A DNA stretch of 5,117 nucleotides from Chthoniobacterales bacterium (GTDB lineage: Bacteria > Verrucomicrobiota > Verrucomicrobiia > Chthoniobacterales > UBA10450): the NCBI GenBank assembly GCA_013695925.1, contig JACCZO010000392.1:1-5117 (forward strand), written 5' to 3'. The notes below the pieces were generated by a model. The model was not told the DNA's origin. It worked only from the letters and a program-made list of their open reading frames with translations, and searched no databases. Positions 1 to 5,075 of this stretch are shown piece after piece. The translations under genes and the position numbers were made by a program. Position 1 is the stretch's first letter. Each line of letters opens with the position of its first letter.

Positions 1-45
1 AAGTTTGTCGTCGGCCATCATCTTGAAGGCGAAGGGACTGCCTGA
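1..45. other. Possible edge of a neighbouring gene (strand unresolved)
   Basis: Two readings are possible and the window is too short to decide. On the + strand an open frame enters from the left and ends at TGA 43-45 (last residues HHLEGEGTA), in the same frame as dus. On the - strand ATG codons at 21-19 and 18-16 would begin a protein MMADDKL running out of the window. That start resembles N-termini of some DJ-1/PfpI family proteins, but seven residues prove nothing. No Shine-Dalgarno sequence is visible upstream of the - strand ATG. The - strand reading would make 22-102 a divergent promoter region with dus. Confidence 0.15.
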
Positions 46-80
46 CCGGCGTCGTTCGCCGCAGGTGACGGCGCGCCCAG

Positions 81-102
81 GCTGAGCGACGCTCGCCTCA
101 GC
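81..102 (+). promoter_or_regulatory. Short hairpin abutting the dus start codon
   Basis: Arms GCTGAG (81-86) and CTCAGC (97-102) are exact reverse complements, and the 3' arm ends one base before the GTG start at 103. CG pairs inside could extend it with a one-base bulge. No clear AGGAGG-like Shine-Dalgarno sequence is present, and this stem occupies the position where one would lie. It could limit ribosome access, or it may be chance in GC-rich DNA. Confidence 0.25.
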
Positions 103-1155
103 GTGGACGCACGAACCGAATTCCAAAACCTCCTCCGCCAGCCCGAGCCGATCCTCGCGCTCGCTCCGATGCAGGACGTGACCGACCTGCCGTTCATGCG
201 GCTGATCAGCGGCTACGGAAACGCCGACGTTTATTTTACGGAATACTTCCGCGTCCTGCCCGACTCGCGACTCGATAAAACCATTCTCGCCTCCATCACC
301 CAGAACCCGACCGGCCGTCCCGTCGTCGCGCAGATGATCGGCAACGACACCGCCGCGCTGGTTCGCACCGCGCGCGAGTTGCAGCAGCATCCCGTCGCCG
401 CGATCGACCTCAATCTCGGCTGCCCTGTCCCGGTCGTGTATCGCAAATGCGCCGGCGGCGGACTGCTGCGCGACCCTGAGCGGATCGACCAAATCCTCGG
501 CGCCCTCCGAGCCGCGATCGAGATCCCGTTCACAGTCAAAACGCGCATCGGCTTCGATGAGGCCGAGCGTTTCGATGCCGAATTGCTCCCCATTTTTGCG
601 CGCCATTCGCTCGACCTCCTCACCATCCACGCCCGCACCGTCAAAGAAATGTATCGCAGCGCGCCGCGTTACGACTTCATCGCGCGGGCGGTCGCGGCGC
701 TGAGATGTCCCGTGCTCGCCAACGGCAACGTCTATTCCGCCGCCAAAGCCGAGGAAGTCCTTGCCCTAACGAATGCGCGCGGACTCATGATCGGCCGCGG
801 CGTCATCCGCAATCCCTGGCTCTTCCGCCAGATCCGGGAACAACGCCGTGGCGTCCCTATCTTCCGTCCGACCGGCCGCGACGTCCTCGCCTACATCCAT
901 GCTCTTTACGAAGCCGTCAGCACGCCCGAGCTGCCCGAGCGCAGCCAGGTCAACCACATGAAAAAGTTCCTGAACTTCATCGGCCTCGGGGTGGAACCGA
1001 CGGGCGACTTCCTGCACCGCATCCGCCGCACCACCACCCGCACCGACCTCTTCGCGCACTGTCGCGAGTTTCTCGAGCATGACGATCCGATGCCGCTTGA
1101 GCCCTTCGCAGTTCCGTTGAAATCAACGGATGTGATGGCCGGCGCGATGCGATGA
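103..1155 (+). CDS. dus: tRNA-dihydrouridine synthase (Dus family)
   Basis: This flavoenzyme uses FMN and NADPH to reduce specific uridines in tRNA to dihydrouridine in the cytoplasm. The 350-aa product has the usual Dus length and both domains. The N-terminal TIM barrel starts with LALAPMQDVTD (18-28). The active-site segment NLGCPVPVV (104-112) holds the catalytic cysteine, Cys107. FMN and substrate contacts are recognisable in TVKTRIG (144-150), TIHART (174-179), LANGNV (205-210) and MIGRG (229-233). The C-terminal helical tRNA-binding region includes QVNHMKKFLNFIG (282-294). The start is GTG at 103: the in-frame stop at 43-45 lies upstream, no ATG, GTG or TTG intervenes, and the next ATG (M23) would remove the first barrel strand. 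No strong ribosome binding site is visible. The family is certain; the subtype (DusA, B or C) and target uridine are not assigned. Confidence 0.95.
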   Translation: MDARTEFQNLLRQPEPILALAPMQDVTDLPFMRLISGYGNADVYFTEYFRVLPDSRLDKTILASITQNPTGRPVVAQMIGNDTAALVRTARELQQHPVAAIDLNLGCPVPVVYRKCAGGGLLRDPERIDQILGALRAAIEIPFTVKTRIGFDEAERFDAELLPIFARHSLDLLTIHARTVKEMYRSAPRYDFIARAVAALRCPVLANGNVYSAAKAEEVLALTNARGLMIGRGVIRNPWLFRQIREQRRGVPIFRPTGRDVLAYIHALYEAVSTPELPERSQVNHMKKFLNFIGLGVEPTGDFLHRIRRTTTRTDLFAHCREFLEHDDPMPLEPFAVPLKSTDVMAGAMR

Positions 1156-1172
1156 CTTGGCGGAAACGCAAG

Positions 1173-1194
1173 GGCGCGGCGAACAGGCCGCGCC
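1173..1194. repeat. GC-rich hairpin downstream of dus
   Basis: Arms GGCGCGGC (1173-1180) and GCCGCGCC (1187-1194) are perfect 8-bp complements around the 6-nt loop GAACAG, starting 17 bp after the dus stop. The position suits a 3'-end structure stabilising or terminating the dus transcript. No T-run follows, so it is not a canonical Rho-independent terminator. Confidence 0.45.
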
Positions 1195-1381
1195 GTGCCA
1201 GGAGCGGCCTATCAGCCATGCCAGAATCCCCTTCCTGTTTTCCAGATTCCAACCTATTGCAGTGTACCCGCCAAAGTGGGGTCAGATGAGAAACCGTGAG
1301 AGGCGGGAATCTCGTTTCCCTGGCGACCCCGGGACGAACTCCCAAATCGAAACCGAGAGCAGAAAATTCCGCGCGCAGATT

Positions 1382-1410
1382 GCACTCGACCGCTTAAAGC
1401 GGTCGAGTGC
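1382..1410. repeat. Perfect 29-bp palindrome (14-bp arms)
   Basis: GCACTCGACCGCTT (1382-1395) and AAGCGGTCGAGTGC (1397-1410) are exact reverse complements around a single A at 1396. TTGC before and GCAA after could extend the stem with a 2-nt bulge. Neither strand has a T-tract after it, so it is not a standard terminator. It lies about 105 bp before the antitoxin promoter. Candidates are a dispersed palindromic (REP-like) intergenic repeat, a binding or recombination site, or the relic of a mobile element. Only a genome-wide copy count would decide. Confidence 0.7.
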
Positions 1411-1502
1411 GCAAACTCGTCTGGCGCCAGGTGAACGTCGGCAGTGCGCTGGCTGGCAAGTCAGCCACCATGCCGTAAGCAATAAGCAGATCGCGGCGGC
1501 GG

Positions 1503-1531
1503 TTGACTCTAAGGCGTCATCATTGCATGAT
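1503..1531 (+). promoter_or_regulatory. Candidate sigma-70 promoter of the vapBC operon
   Basis: TTGACT (1503-1508) matches the -35 consensus at 5 of 6 positions. After a 17-nt spacer, CATGAT (1526-1531) matches the -10 consensus at 4 of 6. Transcription would be expected to begin about 7 bases on, at or next to the A of the antitoxin ATG (1538), implying a leaderless message. The -10 element lies inside the adjacent palindrome, as expected for a self-repressed promoter. Confidence 0.5.
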
Positions 1532-1535
1532 GACG
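1515..1535. promoter_or_regulatory. 21-bp palindrome, likely operator of the vapBC pair
   Basis: CGTCATCAT (1515-1523) and ATGATGACG (1527-1535) are perfect 9-bp inverted arms around TGC. The palindrome ends two bases before the antitoxin start and covers the candidate -10 element. Ribbon-helix-helix antitoxins typically bind such palindromes as dimers, alone or with their toxin, and repress their own operon. The operator role is inferred from position and symmetry. Confidence 0.65.
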
Positions 1536-1537
1536 GA

Positions 1538-1771
1538 ATGCGCACGATCGTCGATCTGCCCGAAACGCAAATCAAGGCGCTCGATACATACCGGAAGCGC
1601 GAAGGCATCTCGCGGGCGGAAGCCGTCCGGCGCGCGGTCGAAGCTTTTGTTCCCACTCACGGCAAAGGCGGCCCCGATTTCGCGGCTCATCCCGCCTTTG
1701 GCAGCAGCAAGCGTTACCGTAAAGAGGACAGCGTGAAGACCGTGCGCCGCCTGCGCGAAGAATGGCGATGA
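1538..1771 (+). CDS. vapB: Ribbon-helix-helix antitoxin (VapB/CopG type)
   Basis: This 77-aa protein is predicted to bind and neutralise the PIN toxin encoded next to it and to repress the operon. The N-terminus MRTIVDLPETQIKALDTY fits the RHH pattern: a beta strand (about 2-7), helix 1 (about 9-21), then the turn REGISRAEAVRRAVEAF leading into helix 2 (about 25-37). The tail, with AFGSSK (53-58) and RRLREEW (70-76), resembles the toxin-binding tail of CopG-type antitoxins paired with PIN toxins. The chosen ATG starts the RHH strand exactly and follows a perfect palindrome; the frame is open further upstream but without sensible protein. There is no clear Shine-Dalgarno sequence, so a leaderless start is plausible. 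Its stop overlaps the toxin start, indicating translational coupling. Confidence 0.85.
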   Translation: MRTIVDLPETQIKALDTYRKREGISRAEAVRRAVEAFVPTHGKGGPDFAAHPAFGSSKRYRKEDSVKTVRRLREEWR

Positions 1772-2133
1772 TCGCCTGCATCGACTCCGACCTATTAATC
1801 GATTATTTCGACGGCATCCCCGCTGCGGCCGAGGAGCTGGCTCGCTACGACAAGCTTCTCGTCAGTCGCATCAGTTGGATGGAAGTCTTGGTCGGGGCGC
1901 GCACTCCCGAGTTGCGTGAAGTGCGCGAAAACTTTCTGCGTCACTTCAAACTCATCGAGCTGGACGCCACCGTCGCGCGGCGTGCGATCACTTTGCGCCA
2001 AGACCACCGCCTCCGGTTACCGGACGCGATCGTCTGGGCTTCGGCGCTCGTCCATCGTGCCCTCCTGATCACGCGGAATACCAAACACTTTCCCCGCGAT
2101 CATCCCGGCGTGCGCGTCCCCTACGCGCTCTGA
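1762..2133 (+). CDS. vapC: PIN-domain ribonuclease toxin (VapC type)
   Basis: This 123-aa protein is predicted to be an Mg2+-dependent endoribonuclease; VapC toxins typically cut tRNA or rRNA and stop translation. Acidic PIN residues appear in order: Asp8 in CIDSDLLID, Glu41 in SWMEVLVGAR and Asp88 in LPDAIVWASA. The last motif is TRNTKHF (104-110). FitB-type PIN proteins have Asp where this protein has Asn106; Asn is common there in VapC proteins, so activity is not excluded. Length is normal for the family. Starts are possible at ATG 1762 or ATG 1768. The second gives a 4-bp ATGA overlap with the antitoxin stop and removes only Met-Ala, so it may be the real one. The pair looks complete and intact. 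A diverged dus fragment begins five bases after the stop. Confidence 0.88.
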   Translation: MAMIACIDSDLLIDYFDGIPAAAEELARYDKLLVSRISWMEVLVGARTPELREVRENFLRHFKLIELDATVARRAITLRQDHRLRLPDAIVWASALVHRALLITRNTKHFPRDHPGVRVPYAL

Positions 2134-2138
2134 TCGGC

Positions 2139-2234
2139 GAGTCATCGCAGGTCAATCACATGAAGAAATACCTCAACTTCATTGGCCTCGGCGTCGAGCC
2201 GACCGGCGATTTCGTGCACCGCATCCGCCGCACC
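2139..2234 (+). pseudogene. Fragment of a second, diverged dus gene
   Basis: Translated in the frame of ATG 2160, these 32 codons match residues 279-310 of the full Dus at 29 of 32 positions; the differences are R280S, F289Y and L304V. From 2148 to 2234 the DNA is identical to 946-1032 at 75 of 87 bases. Of the 12 differences, 10 are silent and two are conservative replacements. The preceding Ser uses TCG here and AGC in dus. The match starts just after the vapC stop and ends sharply at 2234, where the frame runs into unrelated sequence. There is no catalytic domain, so the fragment cannot function as Dus. The pattern indicates the remnant of a homologous gene that evolved under protein-level selection before being destroyed, not a recent tandem copy. 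Confidence 0.85.
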
Positions 2235-2257
2235 CATTTGCTCGGTCGAGCCAAAGT

Positions 2258-2278
2258 CATATTGACCTTATCAATATG
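2258..2278. promoter_or_regulatory. 21-bp palindrome, likely operator of the phd antitoxin
   Basis: CATATTGA (2258-2265) and TCAATATG (2271-2278) are perfect 8-bp inverted arms around CCTTA, ending 20 bp before the antitoxin ATG. It is AT-rich in GC-rich surroundings. Phd/YefM antitoxins repress their own operons through palindromes in this position, so it is a good operator candidate. TTGACC (2262-2267) could be a -35 element, but no convincing -10 follows at the right distance. Confidence 0.6.
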
Positions 2279-2285
2279 TTCTGCC

Positions 2286-2292
2286 AGGTGGA
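2286..2292 (+). promoter_or_regulatory. Ribosome binding site of the phd antitoxin gene
   Basis: AGGTGGA lies six bases before ATG 2299 and is close to the AGGAGG consensus. It is the best Shine-Dalgarno sequence I found in the window and supports this start for an otherwise very short gene. Confidence 0.6.
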
Positions 2293-2298
2293 ATCGCG

Positions 2299-2466
2299 AT
2301 GGATTCTACCTATTCAGTCACACAGGCGCAGACGAATCTGCCGCGGCTGATCAAGGAATCGGCGGCGGAAGGCTCTATCGCGATCACCGGACACGAGGAG
2401 ACGGTGGCCTATCTGATCTCGCGCGGGCGGATGGACGCGATCATGGAGACGAGGGCGACCGCTTAG
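2299..2466 (+). CDS. Truncated orphan antitoxin, Phd/YefM family
   Basis: This 55-aa product starts MDSTYSVTQAQTNLPRLIKE and continues through IAITGHEETVAYLISRGRM. That is the Phd/YefM N-terminal fold: strand YSVTQA, helix TNLPRLIKE, then two strands around IAITGHEETVAYLI, and RMDAIMET beginning the next helix. This half dimerises and binds DNA. Family members usually continue for another 25-35 residues that wrap around the toxin. Here the frame ends after METRATA at TAG 2464-2466, exactly where the convergent CPBP gene ends. No toxin gene (RelE/YoeB, Doc or PIN type) follows. The gene has a good ribosome binding site and a palindromic operator, so it may be expressed as a DNA-binding half-antitoxin, or it may be a relic. 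Confidence 0.75.
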   Translation: MDSTYSVTQAQTNLPRLIKESAAEGSIAITGHEETVAYLISRGRMDAIMETRATA

Positions 2467-3252
2467 TCGGCCCCACCCATGAAGACAAAGGCCACGGCGA
2501 CCGTGTCGCTAAGGCCGTGGGCGAGGATGGAGGCCCAAAGGTTGCGGCCGGAAAGCAGATAGGCGCTGCCAAGCACGAGACCAGACCAGGTGCTGTCGGC
2601 CACGCCGGGGGGGGCCCTTGTAGAAGTGACCGAAGCCGAAGAGAAGGGCGACGAAGATCATGCCGAGCCAGTAGGCGAGCGCGGAGCGCGATCCGACGTC
2701 GGCGGCGCGGGTGAGAAGATAGCCGCGGTAGGAGATTTTTTCGCCGAAGGCGGCGAAGGTCCAGACGATGGCGAGCAGGATGAGGGCGTGCTTCCAATCG
2801 TAGGCCGGGGCTTTTAAGAGGGCCGAGACTTCTTGCGGAGCTGGCCAAAAGTGCGCCGCGAGTGGGCCGATGACGAGTTCGCTGCCGAATTGCAGAACGA
2901 GAACCGCGGCGATGGCGAAGGCGATGGTTCGGGGCCATGAATCGGGGCGGATGAAGCCGGCGGCTTTCCAGCCGCCGTCGCGCAGGCGCAGGGAAATCCA
3001 ACCGAGCACGAAGAGAATTGGAACTTCGTTAGGCAGGATGTGAAGGAGGTTGTGCCCGACAACGATGAAGCTGCCCAGGGCCAGCTCGCAGAGTGATAAG
3101 AGACGCGAGCGCGCCGGGAAAGCTGGCGTCGCACCCCGGATATTGCTGCGATGAGTCCACGACCAAAAAACCAGTAACGGACACGGGCGCCCTTGGGAAG
3201 GCTGATCGCGAGAAGCGAAGCGCAAAGACCCAGAGATCTTTGGCCGCGCCAA
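2463..3252 (-). pseudogene. CPBP-family intramembrane protease, frameshifted
   Basis: CPBP (Rce1/abortive-infection-like) proteins are multi-pass membrane proteases. Residues 1-215 read in one frame, with hydrophobic segments near 55-70, 107-130, 153-170 and 192-209. Motif 1 is GEKISYRGYLL (170-180), where the usual EExxxR has Lys as its second residue. Motif 2 is LLFGFGHF (203-210). The third motif, ILAHGLSDTV, with His and Asp, appears only after a one-base shift at the G8 run 2607-2614 (C8 on the coding strand). With seven bases the protein would be 262 aa, ending at TAA (2465-2463); unshifted it continues in nonsense to a stop at 2511-2509, giving 247 aa. The start is uncertain: TTG 3252 lies 12 bp after aspS, and no ATG or GTG occurs in frame before codon 82. 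The indel could be a sequencing error, decay, phase variation or slippage. Position suggests cotranscription with aspS. Confidence 0.8.
2607..2614. repeat. Run of eight G at the CPBP frameshift point
   Basis: Eight consecutive G on the + strand (C on the coding strand) lie exactly where the CPBP reading frame breaks, between the second and third conserved motifs. Removing one base restores the complete protein. Such runs are prone to sequencing error, replication slippage and transcriptional slippage. Confidence 0.85.
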
Positions 3253-3264
3253 TCCCGGCCCGGC

Positions 3265-5040
3265 TCAGGCCGGTTTTCTTTCTTTGGCGATCGCGAGGTG
3301 GAGCTCGCGGAGCTGGCGCGGGTCGACGTCGCTGGGCGATTGCGACATCAGGTCCTGGCCGCGGTTGTTTTTTGGGAAAGCCATCACGTCGCGGATGGAA
3401 CTTTCGCCGCAGATGAGCATAACGAGTCGATCGAGCCCTATCGCGATGCCGCCGTGAGGCGGCGCGCCTAACCGAAAGGCGCGGAGCAAATGACCAAACA
3501 TGATCTGCTGTTCCTCTTCGCTCACTCCGAGGACGGAAAACATTTTCGCCTGCAGATCCGGTTCGTGAATCCGAATGCTCCCGCCGCCAATCTCCACGCC
3601 GTTGAGGACGACGTCGTAAGCTTCGGCGCGCATTTCGCCGTAGCGCTTCTCCTCGAGCAATCCGAGGTCGTCGGCGTGCGGGCGAGTGAAAGGATGATGG
3701 ACCGCATTCCATTTGTTTTCTGCAGTGTCGAATCGCAGAAGCGGAAAATCGGTTACCCAGAGAAAGTCGAGCTCCTCCGAGCCTTTCGTTAGGCCCTGGA
3801 TCTCGGCGACGCGCAGCCGGATGCGCCCGAGCACTTCGGCGGCGATCTCCCACTTGTCGGAGCCGAAGAAAACGAGGTCGCCCTCCTCGAGCGCGAGTTT
3901 GCTTTGCAGCGCGCTCTTTTCCGCCTCGGAAAAGAATTTCACGATCGGTGATTTCCATTCGCCGCCTTCGATCTTGATGAAGGCGAGGCCTTTGGCGCCG
4001 AAATTTTTCGCGATCGCGGTCATCTCATCGACCTGCCCGATCGTGATCCCGGCGAATCCCTTCGCGTTGATCGCCTTCACGACGCCGGCGCTCTCGATGA
4101 TGGTGCGGAAAAGCTTGAAGCTGCTTTCGCGGAATTCTTCCGTGAAATCGACCAGCGTCATCCCGAAGCGGCGGTCGGGTTTGTCGCTCCCGAAGGTTTC
4201 GACCGCTTCGCGATAAGTCATGCGCGGGAATGGCGTCGGGATGTCAACCCCGCGCGCGGCCTTGAAAATGGAAGCGAGCATTCCTTCGGTTAGCGTGTAG
4301 ATGTCGTCTGGCCTAACGAAGGAAGCTTCGATGTCGATCTGGGTGAATTCCGGTTGGCGATCGGCGCGCAGATCTTCGTCGCGGAAACATTTCGCGATCT
4401 GGAAATATTTCTCCACCCCGCCGACCATGAGGAGCTGTTTGTATTGCTGCGGCGCCTGCGGGAGAGCGTAGAATTTCCCGGGCAAAATGCGGCTCGGGAC
4501 GAGAAAATCGCGCGCTCCTTCCGGTGTGCTCTTCGACAAAATCGGCGTCTCGATTTCAAGAAAACCCTGGTCGTCGAGATAATCGCGTGTGGCTTTGGCG
4601 ACGCGATGGCGCAGGCGCAGGTTGCGGGTTAACTGCGGGCGGCGCAGTTCGAAGTAGCGATAGGTGAGGCGCAGATCTTCGTTCGAGACTTCGGCATCGA
4701 GCGGGAAGGGGAGGGGCTCGGCGCGATTTAGAATCGTTAGGCGCGCGGGCAGGACTTCGATTTCGCCGGTCGGCAATTTGGGATTTTCCGTCCCGGCGAC
4801 CCGCGGCGCGACGCGGCCGTCCACCTGGATGACGTCTTCGTCGCGCAAATGATGCGCGGCCTTGGCGATCTCGGCGTTTTCTTCCGGCCGGAAGACGACT
4901 TGGGTGAGGCCTTCACGATCGCGCAGGTCGATGAATGTGACGCCACCGTGGTCGCGCCGGGAATGAATCCAGCCGGCGAGGGAGACCTGCTGGCCGATGT
5001 CAGCGGCGCGGAGGGCGTTGCAATGATGGGTGCGATACAT
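3265..5040 (-). CDS. aspS: Aspartyl-tRNA synthetase (AspRS)
   Basis: This class II synthetase attaches aspartate to tRNA in the cytoplasm, using ATP. At 591 aa it has the length of bacterial AspRS. Domains in order: the N-terminal OB-fold anticodon-binding domain (about 1-105, with RRDHGGVTFIDLRDREG at 28-44); motif 1 around FLEIETPIL (160-168); the flipping loop STPEGARDFLVPSR (171-184); motif 2 FRDEDLRADRQPEFTQ (219-234); the bacterial GAD insertion (about 290-410); and motif 3 GIAIGLDRLVML (531-542), followed by FPKNNRGQDLM. His31 and Gly83 match residues linked in Pseudomonas aeruginosa AspRS to a non-discriminating enzyme that also makes Asp-tRNA-Asn for GatCAB. ATG 5040 is the expected N-terminus (MYRTHHC); no strong Shine-Dalgarno sequence precedes it. 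The CPBP gene follows 12 bp after the stop on the same strand. Confidence 0.97.
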   Translation of the reverse strand: MYRTHHCNALRAADIGQQVSLAGWIHSRRDHGGVTFIDLRDREGLTQVVFRPEENAEIAKAAHHLRDEDVIQVDGRVAPRVAGTENPKLPTGEIEVLPARLTILNRAEPLPFPLDAEVSNEDLRLTYRYFELRRPQLTRNLRLRHRVAKATRDYLDDQGFLEIETPILSKSTPEGARDFLVPSRILPGKFYALPQAPQQYKQLLMVGGVEKYFQIAKCFRDEDLRADRQPEFTQIDIEASFVRPDDIYTLTEGMLASIFKAARGVDIPTPFPRMTYREAVETFGSDKPDRRFGMTLVDFTEEFRESSFKLFRTIIESAGVVKAINAKGFAGITIGQVDEMTAIAKNFGAKGLAFIKIEGGEWKSPIVKFFSEAEKSALQSKLALEEGDLVFFGSDKWEIAAEVLGRIRLRVAEIQGLTKGSEELDFLWVTDFPLLRFDTAENKWNAVHHPFTRPHADDLGLLEEKRYGEMRAEAYDVVLNGVEIGGGSIRIHEPDLQAKMFSVLGVSEEEQQIMFGHLLRAFRLGAPPHGGIAIGLDRLVMLICGESSIRDVMAFPKNNRGQDLMSQSPSDVDPRQLRELHLAIAKERKPA

Positions 5041-5075
5041 GTTGGCGAGCCGTCAGTTTGGGCGATGGGGAGAAA

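Larger units (their letters stand above)
1156..1537. other. Gene-free interval between dus and the vapBC pair
   Basis: These 382 bases contain no protein I recognise. An open frame runs through on the + strand from 1157 into the antitoxin, but its translation has no domain-like pattern. The interval holds a GC hairpin at 1173-1194, a perfect long palindrome at 1382-1410, a minor stem at 1450-1467 (TGGCTG/CAGCCA, 6-nt loop), and the promoter/operator of the toxin-antitoxin pair at 1503-1535. The repeat-rich content suits an insertion scar or a collection of intergenic repeats. No tRNA or other RNA gene was recognised. Confidence 0.6.

Noticed and set aside
1157..1537. N-terminal extension of the antitoxin giving a 204-aa protein starting with TTG 1157
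   Set aside because: The first 127 residues show no domain pattern and cross a perfect palindrome, a promoter and hairpins. The RHH fold begins exactly at ATG 1538.
2240..2251. Small inverted repeat GCTCG-GT-CGAGC at the end of the dus fragment
   Set aside because: Five-bp arms are common by chance in GC-rich DNA, and nothing nearby gives it a role.
2160..2714. 184-aa open frame on the + strand starting in the dus fragment
   Set aside because: Only the first 25 codons resemble a protein (the dus remnant). The rest runs out of frame through phd and antisense to the CPBP gene, giving an Arg/Gly-rich translation.
2441..3001. 186-aa open frame on the - strand overlapping the CPBP gene
   Set aside because: Arg/Pro/Ser-rich out-of-frame translation of the CPBP sequence. 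The CPBP motifs lie in the other two frames on either side of the G8 run.
3260..3285. Stem CCGGC/GCCGG followed by TTTTCTTTCTTT, resembling a + strand Rho-independent terminator
   Set aside because: It coincides with the aspS C-terminal codons (KERKPA and stop), whose Lys/Arg codons create the T-rich tract by chance. The stem has only 5 bp and no + strand gene ends nearby. It might still stop antisense transcripts, but the sequence does not show this.
3029..3958. 309-aa open frame on the - strand
   Set aside because: Out-of-frame shadow of the 3' part of aspS and the start of CPBP, extremely Arg-rich with no domain pattern.
3713..4216. 167-aa open frame on the + strand antisense to aspS
   Set aside because: Ser/Pro-rich complement of AspRS codons, with no ribosome binding site or recognisable motif; aspS is certain on the other strand.
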